From GCA-1730015 sp964583825 (GTDB lineage Bacteria > Pseudomonadota > Gammaproteobacteria > Granulosicoccales > Granulosicoccaceae): a DNA stretch of 64,000 bases. Shown piece after piece: positions 45,941 to 55,819 of this stretch; the stretch's first letter is position 1; every line of letters begins with the position of its first letter. Position numbers and translations under genes: made by a program. Under the pieces are notes generated by a model that worked only from the letters and a program-made list of their open reading frames with translations, had not been told where the DNA came from and made no database searches. Where the stretch lies: the NCBI GenBank assembly GCA_964583825.1, contig CAZOXM010000008.1, positions 1-64,000 of the forward strand. The letters are read 5' to 3'.

Positions 45941-46591
45941 ATGTCCGTAGTGCAAGCAGATACACCAACGCAGGTCTCGATAAAAACCACCGCCCTGGTG
46001 CAGGCTCGACGTTTGGAACCGGGTGAGGTTGGTTTTGCACAGGAAGAGTTTGCGGACAAAAGCGCCGCGATCGGACTCAGTTCGGAAATAGAATACTTCA
46101 ATCAGGAATTCTCCCCGGCACTGCGCGGTATTCGCAATTCCAGCCCCGAGATCGCCAAATGGATAGAGTTTCAGCAGCGGATACTCGCATCACTCGCACA
46201 TCAGCTCGATTCGCAAAGAGCGGTGCTTGCCGACCTGCAGCCTCAGTTGGTGTCGATCTCAGCCACGACGATGGAATTTCAGAGCGAGACGTCCTACGAC
46301 GCAGGGGATACGCTGGAAATTACTTTATCGCTCGGTGAAATGCTGCCCACCATTTTATTGATGGGTCAGGTGACTGAAGGCAGTGATGCCGACACCGGCG
46401 CCTCCACTGCTGCGGGCAGCAGCACGATAAACATCCGGTTTTGCAATATTCGCGAATCTGATCAGGAGGTACTGATCAGGCATATTCACCGGTCGCAGAT
46501 TCAGGAGCTGCAAAACGCACGGGCCAACCGAAAGACCACTGTCTCCGGCGGTGGCGAGCAAACAGCAGGCGGTACAGATGCTGTCAGTTGA
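45941..46591 (+). CDS. PilZ-like protein with helical N terminus
   Basis: A 216-residue protein. The N-terminal half is helical (SPEIAKWIEFQQRILASLAHQL). The C-terminal half looks like a PilZ-type beta barrel (TMEFQSETSYDAGDTLEITL, TINIRFCNI, ending EVLIRHIHRSQIQEL). The c-di-GMP motifs RxxxR and [D/N]xSxxG are not obvious, so it may have lost ligand binding. The frame is open upstream to 45788 inside pomB; ATG 45941 is chosen. Position after the stator genes suggests a motor brake or regulator (inference). Confidence 0.6.
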   Translation: MSVVQADTPTQVSIKTTALVQARRLEPGEVGFAQEEFADKSAAIGLSSEIEYFNQEFSPALRGIRNSSPEIAKWIEFQQRILASLAHQLDSQRAVLADLQPQLVSISATTMEFQSETSYDAGDTLEITLSLGEMLPTILLMGQVTEGSDADTGASTAAGSSTINIRFCNIRESDQEVLIRHIHRSQIQELQNARANRKTTVSGGGEQTAGGTDAVS

Positions 46592-46707
46592 AGCGGAGAT
46601 TTGCACAATCCGACACAGGTGCAGGCGGGCGAAATCGCAAGCGCCTGTATTCAGCCCGCTCGATTGCCTGCACTACCGCCTGCAAACCTCAGAGTGACGG
46701 TATATCT

Positions 46708-48804
46708 ATGACGATTTTGAATTTCGACCACACCCCCGAAGCAAACTTCCTGAATATCGTCATTGGCATGCACCACGGCGCGACAGTCCGGACTATTGCC
46801 GAAAAGTGGCCCGACTTTCACTGGCTGATTGTTGAATCGGCAGATGAGATCGACGGGGCGCAGCAACACCTGAACGACCACGCGCTGACCCATACCACTC
46901 TTTGCAGCATCGACGAACTTGGTGCTGTTATAGACCAGAAATACAACACCGTGCTGCTCAATCACTCGTGGGTACTGCTCGCGTGTGACAATATGGAAGA
47001 ACGCTACCAGCAGTTGCACTGGCAGGTAGATACGGCTGTCAGCTCACGCGCCACCAATGTAATAGCGCAGCACGGGATTCGGAAGCACGTGGAAACCGGA
47101 CTGAGAAACGTCGCCGAGAACAATTTGCCCGCCAGCCACTTTACCAGCCACCTGAACGGCAAAGATGTGCTGATCTGTGCCGGCGGCCCCTCCCTGGACA
47201 ACCAGTTGCCATGGATTAGAGAGCATCAGGACGAACTGGTGATTATCTCGATTTCCCGCGTGGCAAGGTTGCTGTCCGACAGCGGCATTGCACCGCACTT
47301 TATCGTGTTGTGCGACCCGTTTGAATATAACTTCGACGTCTCAGCCGATATGTTTGATATTCAAACGCCCGCCGTACTCTTGTACGCCTGGCATGCCTGC
47401 CATTTGCTGGTAGGAAACTGGACCGGACCAAAAGCCTATATGGGCCGCTGCATCCCCGATGTGCTGGAAGATAACGTCATGGCGACTGCACCAACGGTAA
47501 CCAATGCAGCACTCAACTTTGCTTTGCTTGGGCAGCCGCAGCAAATCATTTTCGCTGGTATCGACATGTGCTTCACCGCTGACGGTCAGTCTCATTGTTC
47601 CGGTAACATGGAAGCCACGCTGCCGGCATCGATCAAGCACGAAGATCTGAAAGTGAAAACCATGGGTGGCCGTCAGGCTTTCGCCAAACCCTATATGGTA
47701 CTGGCAGCTGACGCACTCGGAGAACAGATTACAGAGTCTGACTGCCAGGCACCGGTCTACAACCTGAACCCCGATGCACTGGCGATCAAGGGCGTCGAGA
47801 CGATCGCCAGCAGCCAGGTGAAACTGGGCCGTACGTCGTTTGATGTGAATGCGGTAATCGCCGATGTGCATGACTCAGAGGTCATCACCCTGGCCGATCG
47901 TAAGCAGTCGCTAAAACAATTCGAATTCAGGATCGCCTCAATAAAGAAACTCGCTCGCGAAGCGCTCTCCAGGGCGAAGAAAATCCCAAAGGACGATATC
48001 CAAAAGGAAAAGCTGTTTGCGCGCCTTTCCAAATCAGCGGCAAAAATCAAGGGCTTTGATCGCACCCGCCATATTCTCACCCGCGCATTCGGTGAAGAAT
48101 TCAGCGCTGCCCTGCGCGGCACTGATCGCTCCGAGATGTCAGTCGATGAAGCACTGGACCGGGTGGTGCGCATACATCGTGGCTACTACAACAGCTGCAA
48201 AGCAGTAGAAGCCATGTGCCGCGAGTCACACGAGCGTATAGCGCTGAAAGAAAAAGAGCTGTCGGCGTCCATTGGCAATGATGAAATCGACCAATGGATC
48301 GAGATCGGTATCGCCAGACGGGCGGAGTCGTTAAGCGACACGGCACTGCGGGCTCGCTGCGCCGAGGCGTTCGAGGAATTCAGGCAACATGCCCGTGAAA
48401 TGCGGCTGAAAGTATTTAACAGCCGCGGACAAAAAGCCCCGGAACTCATGGCACAGGCCAGATGCGCCTACGACGAGCAGGATATAGATCGGCTGCTGAT
48501 CTTTCTGAATTTTTCCCAGGAACAGTTCGAAGGCACCATTAAAACGCAATTCGGACACTGGCTGCAGGCCATGATTTACGAATTCGGGGGCGACGATGAG
48601 CAGGCGATCCTGCATCATCTGGCAGTAGTTGAAACCTCTACCGAAGGACTTGCCGAGTCGGCCCTGTTAAGTCTGCTCAGGCTGACGATCAAGACCGGCA
48701 AGCACGAAGATGCAATTAATGCCGCACAGGTGCTGGCGGATCTGAACCCGACGCATCTCAAACTGCTGGAGAAAACAGACAGACTGTTGAAACAGGCTGC
48801 CTAG
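46708..48804 (+). CDS. Maf/DUF115 flagellin glycosyltransferase-like protein (copy 2)
   Basis: A 698-residue Maf-type protein with VLICAGGPSLDNQLPW, VIISISRVARLL, PHFIVLCDPFEYNF and IIFAGIDMCFTADGQ. The C-terminal third is helical and TPR-like (EQDIDRLLIFLNFSQEQFE to AINAAQVLADLNPTHLKLL). It is larger than copy 1 and sits outside the pse cluster. Two Maf enzymes may act on different flagellins or add different sugars (inference). ATG 46708 is taken within a frame open from 46588. Confidence 0.85.
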   Translation: MTILNFDHTPEANFLNIVIGMHHGATVRTIAEKWPDFHWLIVESADEIDGAQQHLNDHALTHTTLCSIDELGAVIDQKYNTVLLNHSWVLLACDNMEERYQQLHWQVDTAVSSRATNVIAQHGIRKHVETGLRNVAENNLPASHFTSHLNGKDVLICAGGPSLDNQLPWIREHQDELVIISISRVARLLSDSGIAPHFIVLCDPFEYNFDVSADMFDIQTPAVLLYAWHACHLLVGNWTGPKAYMGRCIPDVLEDNVMATAPTVTNAALNFALLGQPQQIIFAGIDMCFTADGQSHCSGNMEATLPASIKHEDLKVKTMGGRQAFAKPYMVLAADALGEQITESDCQAPVYNLNPDALAIKGVETIASSQVKLGRTSFDVNAVIADVHDSEVITLADRKQSLKQFEFRIASIKKLAREALSRAKKIPKDDIQKEKLFARLSKSAAKIKGFDRTRHILTRAFGEEFSAALRGTDRSEMSVDEALDRVVRIHRGYYNSCKAVEAMCRESHERIALKEKELSASIGNDEIDQWIEIGIARRAESLSDTALRARCAEAFEEFRQHAREMRLKVFNSRGQKAPELMAQARCAYDEQDIDRLLIFLNFSQEQFEGTIKTQFGHWLQAMIYEFGGDDEQAILHHLAVVETSTEGLAESALLSLLRLTIKTGKHEDAINAAQVLADLNPTHLKLLEKTDRLLKQAA

Positions 48805-48851
48805 CAGGCCGTTCCAACAATGCTCAATTACTGCGGATCAGGAGTCCGTGA

Positions 48852-49229
48852 TTACTGATTGCCATACACTGACACCAGCAACTTCGCCTCGGCCTCCCGC
48901 AGCCCGTAGGTTTCGCTGACCTCCTCGAAAGAGACGCCGCTGGATGCCGCCTTGATGGCCTGCGCATAGTTGGCGTTATCCTGCTCTTGGGTCGCGCTGT
49001 GCACGGCGTACTCGGATCGGATAGCATCAAGATCACGACCGTGTTCCGTGTAGGCATGCTCGATCGATTCAAGCCGGCTGGCAAGATTGTCGAGCTTCTG
49101 TTCGATATGTGAGACATGGTTAGTCATCTGCTGATAAATACGCATGGCGGCGAACGTCAACAAAATTGCCACCAATGCGACCAAACCGGCAGTGACCACC
49201 AATATGGCTAGATACTCTGGCACACGCAA
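48852..49229 (-). CDS. DUF2802 membrane-anchored protein
   Basis: A 125-residue protein: one N-terminal membrane helix (ILVVTAGLVALVAILLTFA), a coiled-coil (HIEQKLDNLASRLESIEHA) and a C-terminal helix-turn-helix-like DUF2802 segment (YAQAIKAASSGVSFEEVSET, LREAEAKLLVSVYG). Such genes occur in the che/mot part of polar flagellar operons; function unknown. Start TTG at 49229; GTG at 49223 is an alternative. It lies downstream of flhF, where flhG/fleN usually stands. Confidence 0.75.
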   Translation of the reverse strand: MRVPEYLAILVVTAGLVALVAILLTFAAMRIYQQMTNHVSHIEQKLDNLASRLESIEHAYTEHGRDLDAIRSEYAVHSATQEQDNANYAQAIKAASSGVSFEEVSETYGLREAEAKLLVSVYGNQ

Positions 49230-49289
49230 GTACTCGTGATCATTGGATTGAACAACAAAAAATCATGCCATAGCGGCACGACCCCAATT

Positions 49290-50549
49290 CTATACAAGTA
49301 TGGCAGGTTCCAGCCAGTTCGCTACCGTGCCGTCATCAATCTGCGCCACCGAGTTGCCTGACATCCGGGAAGATACCGGGCTAACCTCTGCCAGCGCGCT
49401 AATCAGCGTTTCTGTGGCATTGGACAGCAGCGGGCGGTGCAGATCCGCCGAATCAGCACAGTAGCGCAACTGCAGGCCGGAGCGCAGCAGACTGTCAATG
49501 GCAGTGCCTATTTGCCGAGTCTGGTCAATCTGCGTTAAAACCACTGATTCGACGGCAGATTCTGCCAGACAGGCAAACGTGTGGTCCAGCATACTGCCCT
49601 GTGTAGTCGCCGATACAACCAGACAATGCTCCACTTTGCGCTTGCCGCCAAGCTGCCCGGTAGACTCGCCAAATGGCAGCAATCGATTAACATCGAAAGC
49701 CGGCGTGTCAATGAGTACGAGCTTTTTGCGTCTGAGTGCGGCCAGTACATGGCGTAGTTCTGACGGTGTTTCCGCGTGGTGTACCGGAATACTCAGCAAC
49801 TGACTGAATGCCTTCAGCATACCGTCTCTACGCTCGATAGAGGAACTGTCGCCGGCGCTGACTATGGCCAGTTTACCAACGGTATTCTCCGTCAGAAACT
49901 GCGCTGCCAGTTTACAGATAACAGAGGTCTTACCCGCTCCCACCGGCCCATGGAAGACATAGGCGCCACCCTCGCCGGTAAATGCACCTGGCTCGTAGCG
50001 CAACTGTTTCTTCAAGTGTTTCAGTGTTTGCTTCCACGCGCTATCCATTTTGGTTATTGGGCGCGCCTGATCAATTACTTGTTGTACCAGCGAAGCACCA
50101 AGGCCGAGTCCCATCAATCTGCCGGCCAGGGTAATCTCTGCCCAGTGCGTGCCATTCGCGACACTGCCCGAGGTGGTGAGTCCCTGCACCGCACCCTGCA
50201 GGTCAGCGATCTCCTGACGCAGTATCGATTCACGCAGATCGTCCCGCGTGCCGGACTCCACGGCAGCAACACGCGGTTCTAGGGGCTTGCGGCCGGTTTT
50301 GCTGCGCGACCGTGTCGATTTTGTCGTCGATTTTTTTGAACCCGACGCGGATTTTTGCGCGGGCTGAGAGGGCACCGCACCCGTGGCCGGTTGTTCGGGC
50401 TGAAGATCATCCGGATTGTCGGTGGCGATTATCTCAATGCCGTCTTCGGTCGTGCGATTGGAAATAATGATCGCATCTCTGCCGAAAGCGCTGCGCACCT
50501 CCTGCATCGCCTCGTGGGAATTAGCGGCAATAAACTTTTTAATGCTCAT
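49290..50549 (-). CDS. flhF: FlhF-type polar flagellar GTPase, divergent
   Basis: An SRP-family GTPase that places the flagellum at the pole. N-terminal MSIKKFIAANSHEAMQEVRSAFG and the P-loop GPVGAGKTS (about residue 205) are kept. The basic/Ser-rich B linker covers about 60-90. Other motifs are odd: G3 reads IDTPAFD instead of DTAG, and G4 reads TQID where TKxD is expected. The canonical DTYRxGAxEQL is not visible. GTP binding may be weakened. Length (419) is normal. Follows flhA by 103 bp. Confidence 0.85.
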   Translation of the reverse strand: MSIKKFIAANSHEAMQEVRSAFGRDAIIISNRTTEDGIEIIATDNPDDLQPEQPATGAVPSQPAQKSASGSKKSTTKSTRSRSKTGRKPLEPRVAAVESGTRDDLRESILRQEIADLQGAVQGLTTSGSVANGTHWAEITLAGRLMGLGLGASLVQQVIDQARPITKMDSAWKQTLKHLKKQLRYEPGAFTGEGGAYVFHGPVGAGKTSVICKLAAQFLTENTVGKLAIVSAGDSSSIERRDGMLKAFSQLLSIPVHHAETPSELRHVLAALRRKKLVLIDTPAFDVNRLLPFGESTGQLGGKRKVEHCLVVSATTQGSMLDHTFACLAESAVESVVLTQIDQTRQIGTAIDSLLRSGLQLRYCADSADLHRPLLSNATETLISALAEVSPVSSRMSGNSVAQIDDGTVANWLEPAILV

Positions 50550-50652
50550 GAATAAATTCTCCGTATGCGGATCGTGTGCACCTGCAATGGCTTAGCTGCT
50601 CCACTGACAAATGCAATGTATTCTGTTTGATTGATAGCTGTCATCATGCTGC

Positions 50653-52773
50653 TCAGGCGGCGACACCCTCTGTCTCAAGCGCGGGTGTATTACCGATATT
50701 GGCAACAACCCTGACCTGACGATTGTCAGCGATTTCAGCGTAAGACATGACTTTCAGAGACGGAATGCTGTGCCGTACCATGCGCGAGATCCATGGCCGC
50801 ACTTCCGGGTTCACCAGTAGGACAGCTGCACTGCCAGTGGTCTTTTGTGCCTCGGCACTCTGCGCCAGTGACCGGTAGAACTGTTCGGCCAGACCCGGCT
50901 CCATCCCCAGGCCGGCAACCGTCGCCGTCTTATCTGTGCTGTTCAGCGCCTGCAACCAAATTTGTTCAAGCTGATTGTCAACCGTAATGACATCAACCGT
51001 GGGGGAATTTCCTGCCACGCTGTGGGTAATCAATTTCCGCAACGCCACCCGAACGCTGTTGGTCAGCGCTTCGGCGTCTTTTTCTTCCGGTGCACGTTCT
51101 GCCAGCACCTCTGCAATGCTGCGCATATCCTTGATCGGCACACCATCGCTCAGGAGGTTTTGCAGCACTTTCACCAGCGTAGCCAGTGGAATCGCCTTCG
51201 GTACCAGATCTTCTGCAAGCTTGGGCGAGGCGCTGGCCAGTCGGTCGAGCCAGTGCTGCACTTCATCGTGACCGAGCAGTTCACCTGCACAATTGTTCAG
51301 CACTTTACTCAGGTGCGTGGCGATGACGGTGCTCGCATCCACAACGGTATAACCCATCGACAGCGCCCGGTCTTTACGCGAAGGCTCTATCCAGATCGCT
51401 TCCATGCCAAACGCCGGATCTTCACCCCGTATGCCCTGTATTCTCCCAGTCACCCCACCGGGGTCCAGTGCCATCTCCCGATCCGGATAAATAACTGCCT
51501 CACCCTCGAGGATACCGTGTACGTATATCTTGTATTGTCCGGGCTCGAAATCGAGATTGTCTCTGACATGCACAGGATGGACGAGAAAACCAAATTCTTC
51601 GGTTAGCTTACGGCGAACGCCGCGTATGCGGTCAAGCAGAGTTCCACCGCGGGATTCATCAACCAGCGGGATCAGCTGAAAACCAACCTCAAGACTGAGA
51701 ATATCTCCCGCTGACACATCGCTCCAACTCAATTCTGCCTTGTCTCCCCCCTCTGCCGTGCTGACATCAGCAGGTGCCGCTTCGCCACTCACATGTTTGT
51801 TGCCGTATTTAATGTAGAGACCAAGTGCGCCAGCCACGCTTAGAAAGATCAGATTGGGCATGCCGGGTACCAGACCGAGACATCCAATGACTGTGGCGGC
51901 AGTGGTCAACGCTCGACCGTCAAGGGAGATCTGCTGCACCAGTTGATCACTCATATCCTGCTCACCGGAGGCCCGGGTAACTATCAGCGCCGTTGCAATT
52001 GACAACAGCAGTGACGGAACCTGTGCTGCCAGACCGTCGCCGATAGTCAGCAATGAGTAGTTCGTAGCTGCCTGACTGAAGCTTAAACCATGTTGTCCGA
52101 CACCAATGGCCAGTCCGCCCAGTATATTTATCAGCAGTATCAGCACGCCTGCAATGGCGTCCCCGCGAACAAACTTGCTCGCACCATCCATCGAACCGTA
52201 AAAGTCCGCTTCCTGTGTGACTTCTTCGCGCCGTCGTCGCGCTTCCTGCTGATCGATTGCGCCGGCGTTTAAATCCGCATCGATGGCCATCTGCTTACCG
52301 GGCATCGCGTCGAGTGTAAATCGCGCTGTCACTTCCGATACCCGACCCGCACCTTTGGTCACAACGACAAAGTTAATGATCACGAGAATAGTAAATACCA
52401 CCAGCCCGACGGCGTAGTTCCCGCCAGTCACGAAATTACCGAAACTTTCAATGACCGCCCCTGCCGAGGCCGTACCGGTGTGCCCGTTTTGCAGAACCAC
52501 ACGGGTAGAAGCAATATTGAGCGCCAGACGCAGCATGGTCGCGATCAGCAGCACTGTCGGGAAAGACGCAAAACTCAAAGGCTTGGGCGTGTAGACAGAG
52601 ACCAGCAAAACAACCAGAGCAAAGAATATATTGAAGGTGAATAAAACATCGAGACCAACAGCCGGCACCGGCAGGATCAGCATCGCTAAAACGATAACAA
52701 CCAGCACGGGAGCGCCCAGAGAAGGACGTCCGTTATCCGAGAACCCGCGGAACATGCTAAAAACCGCATTCAT
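50653..52773 (-). CDS. flhA: FlhA export gate protein
   Basis: A 706-residue core of the flagellar type III export gate. Eight N-terminal membrane helices span about 20-320, with RLALNIASTRVVLQNG and the FHIPEP-region VSEVTARFTLDAMPGKQMAI. A cytoplasmic domain follows from about 350 (VGFQLIPLVDESRGG; PLATLVKVLQNLLSDGVPI). It overlaps flhB by 4 bp, so the two are coupled. Confidence 0.97.
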   Translation of the reverse strand: MNAVFSMFRGFSDNGRPSLGAPVLVVIVLAMLILPVPAVGLDVLFTFNIFFALVVLLVSVYTPKPLSFASFPTVLLIATMLRLALNIASTRVVLQNGHTGTASAGAVIESFGNFVTGGNYAVGLVVFTILVIINFVVVTKGAGRVSEVTARFTLDAMPGKQMAIDADLNAGAIDQQEARRRREEVTQEADFYGSMDGASKFVRGDAIAGVLILLINILGGLAIGVGQHGLSFSQAATNYSLLTIGDGLAAQVPSLLLSIATALIVTRASGEQDMSDQLVQQISLDGRALTTAATVIGCLGLVPGMPNLIFLSVAGALGLYIKYGNKHVSGEAAPADVSTAEGGDKAELSWSDVSAGDILSLEVGFQLIPLVDESRGGTLLDRIRGVRRKLTEEFGFLVHPVHVRDNLDFEPGQYKIYVHGILEGEAVIYPDREMALDPGGVTGRIQGIRGEDPAFGMEAIWIEPSRKDRALSMGYTVVDASTVIATHLSKVLNNCAGELLGHDEVQHWLDRLASASPKLAEDLVPKAIPLATLVKVLQNLLSDGVPIKDMRSIAEVLAERAPEEKDAEALTNSVRVALRKLITHSVAGNSPTVDVITVDNQLEQIWLQALNSTDKTATVAGLGMEPGLAEQFYRSLAQSAEAQKTTGSAAVLLVNPEVRPWISRMVRHSIPSLKVMSYAEIADNRQVRVVANIGNTPALETEGVAA

Positions 52774-53909
52774 GAGACAGTCTTCCCAGCTTCAGGCAGC
52801 GGCAAAAACTCCGGATAAGCCGGTTCTGACGCACTGCCGTTTTTAAAGTCGCGCAGTTGAAAAACGTATGCCAGCACCTGCGCGATCGCGTTATAAAGAT
52901 CAACTGGTATTTCCTGCTCGACTTCGACATTGTGGTACAGCGTGCGAGCGAGCAATACATTGCGAAACAAGGGCACATTGTGCTCCTTCGCCACCTCCCG
53001 TATGGTTAGCGCCAGGTGGTCAACACCCTTAGCCACCACCACGGGCGCGCGTTCTCCCTCAAGGTCATACTTGAGCGCCACCGAATAATGTGTCGGGTTA
53101 ATAATCACCACGTCACTGTCCTTCACATCAGACAGCATCTTTCGGTTAGCGGTCTCCTGCTGCATCTGCCGAACTTTTCCTCGCACTTCCGGGTTCCCGT
53201 CTGATTCCTTTGACTCATCTTTCATTTCCTGTCGCGTCATACGCAGTTTGCGGATGTGGTCCCATTTGACATAAGGCACATCGATCGCGGCGACCAGAAG
53301 CGTGGTAGCTGACAGTATCGTAAAGATACCGACAATCATGCCCAGCGCTGAGCTGACCGCCTGTTCAATCGGCAGGGACCCCAACAGGAGGAAACGTTCA
53401 GTGAGAATCAAAAACAACCAAAGCGTTACCACTAACAGTAACAGTACTTTGAGTACAGACTTTACCAATTCGACCAATCCCTGCAGACCAAACATTCGCC
53501 CTAACCCACTGAGTGGGTTCATACGGGAAAATTTGGGCGCAAACGAATCTTTTGAAAAAGTGAACCCACCCACCAACACCGGCCCGACAATGCTGGCACA
53601 GGTCATTATAAAAAACACTGGAATCAAAAAGTACATCGAAGCCGACAGCGCAGCGGTAAGCTCGGTTACCGTCGCAGTAGCATCGAAGATCGACTTTTTG
53701 TCCAAAACAAACTTAGCCTTAATGACCTCAATAATCTTTAAACCCGTAGGCCCACCGAGCACATACATCACGGCGGATGCTGTTAACAGCATTACAGTGG
53801 TATTGAGCTCACGAGACCTTGCGACCTGCCCTTTCTTGCGGGCATCTGCCAGTTTTTTCGGCGTCGGATCGAGTGTCCGTTCCTCGGCCGGCTCGTTGCC
53901 TTCAGCCAT
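52770..53909 (-). CDS. flhB: FlhB export switch protein
   Basis: A 379-residue substrate-specificity switch. Four membrane helices (for example AVMYVLGGPTGLKII, MYFLIPVFFIMTCASIVG) precede the cytoplasmic autocleavage domain with the NPTH site in VVIINPTHYSVALKYD. N-terminal ERTLDPTPKKLADARKKGQV matches the family. Last base of fliR overlaps its ATG. Confidence 0.97.
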   Translation of the reverse strand: MAEGNEPAEERTLDPTPKKLADARKKGQVARSRELNTTVMLLTASAVMYVLGGPTGLKIIEVIKAKFVLDKKSIFDATATVTELTAALSASMYFLIPVFFIMTCASIVGPVLVGGFTFSKDSFAPKFSRMNPLSGLGRMFGLQGLVELVKSVLKVLLLLVVTLWLFLILTERFLLLGSLPIEQAVSSALGMIVGIFTILSATTLLVAAIDVPYVKWDHIRKLRMTRQEMKDESKESDGNPEVRGKVRQMQQETANRKMLSDVKDSDVVIINPTHYSVALKYDLEGERAPVVVAKGVDHLALTIREVAKEHNVPLFRNVLLARTLYHNVEVEQEIPVDLYNAIAQVLAYVFQLRDFKNGSASEPAYPEFLPLPEAGKTVS

Positions 53910-54694
53910 TACCTGGCCTCCAGAAATATACGAATCGCCTCAAACCCCACGAGAGTCAGGCTTTGAAATATACCCGCCACAGAAGGCAGTGTAAGCATGA
54001 TCACAATAAACCCGACTGTAATCGCTATCGGGAAACCTACACTGAAGATATTAAGCTGCGGTGCTGATCTCGTCATGATACCGAGCACCAGGTTCACGGT
54101 TAGCAACGCGGCCAGCGCCGGCAACGCGACCTGTAAGGCACCGCTAAAAAGAATAGCCGACCACTGCGTCAAATGCCAAAGCATGTTTCCTGTAATTGTC
54201 ACACCGACTGGTAGCAACAGAAAGCTCTCGGAGATCAAACGGATGAGTTCATGATGACCGTTAAACGCCAGAAACAATAACGAGACAAATATAGTATAGA
54301 ACTGACTGACTATAGGTACCTGCACACCGTTCGATGGATCATTCATCAACGCATAGCCAAGGCCCATCGTCGTTGCCAGACTTTCCCCGGCAACTACCAT
54401 CGCGTTAAACACAAGCTGCAGCATGAACCCAATAGCAATACCAATTATTATCTGGTTGACTAACACCAGAAACCACACCGCGGATAATGGCTCGATTACC
54501 GGAACACTGCCGCTGACAGGAACAATGACGATGGTCAATACAACGCACAGACCAATCTTTACCCTCGGTGGCATACGGTTATCGCCGAGTATCGGCGCAA
54601 CCAGCAGTACACCACCCACCCTCAGAAACGGCCAAAAGAACTGATATAACCAGTTCATTAGTTGACTCAGCTGAGATTCGGTGAGCTCAAACAT
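53909..54694 (-). CDS. fliR: FliR export gate protein
   Basis: A 261-residue membrane protein with about six hydrophobic segments (VGGVLLVAPILGDNRMPPRV, VNQIIIGIAIGFMLQLVFNA, PALAALLTVNLVLGIMTR, INTERVALS typical of FliR). Part of the FliPQR pore. It starts 3 bp after fliQ and shares one base with flhB. Confidence 0.96.
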   Translation of the reverse strand: MFELTESQLSQLMNWLYQFFWPFLRVGGVLLVAPILGDNRMPPRVKIGLCVVLTIVIVPVSGSVPVIEPLSAVWFLVLVNQIIIGIAIGFMLQLVFNAMVVAGESLATTMGLGYALMNDPSNGVQVPIVSQFYTIFVSLLFLAFNGHHELIRLISESFLLLPVGVTITGNMLWHLTQWSAILFSGALQVALPALAALLTVNLVLGIMTRSAPQLNIFSVGFPIAITVGFIVIMLTLPSVAGIFQSLTLVGFEAIRIFLEAR

Positions 54695-54697
54695 CCC

Positions 54698-54970
54698 TTA
54701 TCCCAGCGTACCCGGTATCACTTCTTCAATCAGTCTGGTCGTGTAGTCCAGTAACATGGTAAGTACCCACGGCCCGGTGAGATACAGCGCCACTACCAGC
54801 GCCAAAAGCTTCGGGATAAAGCTTAGTGTCACTTCGTTTATTTGCGTCGCCGCCTGAAAAAGGCCCACCAGTAACCCGACAGCCAGCGCCGAGAACAACA
54901 ACGGTGCGGCTATAACCACCGTCACCAGGAGTGCGTCATTGCCCAGACTTATGACGGAATCTGTATTCAT
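54698..54970 (-). CDS. fliQ: FliQ export gate protein
   Basis: A 90-residue protein of two membrane helices (VTVVIAAPLLFSALAVGLLV and KLLALVVALYLTGPWVL) with the family QAATQINEVTLSFIPK between them. An ATG exists four codons upstream (54982), but the one at 54970 is preceded by GGAG at six bases and gives the usual length. Confidence 0.95.
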   Translation of the reverse strand: MNTDSVISLGNDALLVTVVIAAPLLFSALAVGLLVGLFQAATQINEVTLSFIPKLLALVVALYLTGPWVLTMLLDYTTRLIEEVIPGTLG

Positions 54971-55043
54971 GGTTAGCTCCATTAGGGGGACGGCTTCTAT
55001 TCATGTAACGTGCCTTTGGCAGTAGTTCAGTGCTTGAGATTCT

Positions 55044-55811
55044 TCAGGAAAAGTAAAAGCTACCTGCCAGCGTACCCATCACCAGTCTCCAGCCATCGAC
55101 CAGCACAAACAGCATAAGCTTGAAAGGCAGAGAAACGATTAGCGGCGACAACATCATCATCCCCATCGACATCAGCACACTCGCGACGACAAGATCAATG
55201 ATAAGAAACGGTATGAACAGGATGAAGGCGATCTGAAACGCTGTTTTAAGTTCACTCGTGATAAAAGATGGCACCACTATATGAAAAGGTAATTCATCTC
55301 TTGAGGGTATGACTGTTGTGCGGCTGATCTCAAGAAAAAGCTCTATATCTGTCTCTCTCGTCTGATTCAACATAAATTCCCGGAGGTGTACGGAAGCCAG
55401 TTTCAGTGCTTCCTCTACCTGAACGGCACCATCCATCCATGGTATGATGGCATTCGAATAGATGGCGGAAAAGACCGGCTGCATGATGAACAGCGTAAGG
55501 AACAGCGCCAGCCCGAGGAGGATTTGGTTGGAAGGAGTTTGCTGAGTCCCCAGTGCCGTGCGCAGAATCGCAAGCACGATGATAATCCGTGCAAATGATG
55601 TCATCATCAGCAGGAACGATGGCAGCAGTGTCAGCACTGTCATCAGGGCGAGGATCTGTACGCTGACACTCCACGTCTGAACCCCATCAGCATCTGTCTG
55701 TACAGTAAGCGCTGAAAGGTCCTGCTGCGCCCACGCGGGTTCCTGCAACAGCAACGTCGCTAACCCGCCAATAAAAAGCGCCCGGATAAATCGGAACGCT
55801 GTACGATCCAT
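55044..55811 (-). CDS. fliP: FliP export gate protein
   Basis: A 255-residue gate subunit. The signal-like N terminus (FIRALFIGGLATLLLQ, cleaved near AWA) is followed by ILALMTVLTLLPSFLLMMTS, ARIIIVLAILRTALGTQQTP, NQILLGLALFLTLFIMQPVF and MSMGMMMLSPLIVSLPFKLM. ATG 55811 is chosen; a TTG at 55823 overlaps the fliO stop. The next gene, fliQ, follows 73 bp later. Confidence 0.96.
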   Translation of the reverse strand: MDRTAFRFIRALFIGGLATLLLQEPAWAQQDLSALTVQTDADGVQTWSVSVQILALMTVLTLLPSFLLMMTSFARIIIVLAILRTALGTQQTPSNQILLGLALFLTLFIMQPVFSAIYSNAIIPWMDGAVQVEEALKLASVHLREFMLNQTRETDIELFLEISRTTVIPSRDELPFHIVVPSFITSELKTAFQIAFILFIPFLIIDLVVASVLMSMGMMMLSPLIVSLPFKLMLFVLVDGWRLVMGTLAGSFYFS

Positions 55812-55819
55812 GTATTTAT

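Noticed and set aside
47341..47871. 176-codon minus-strand frame inside the second maf gene
   Set aside because: Shadow of a clear Maf/DUF115 coding region.
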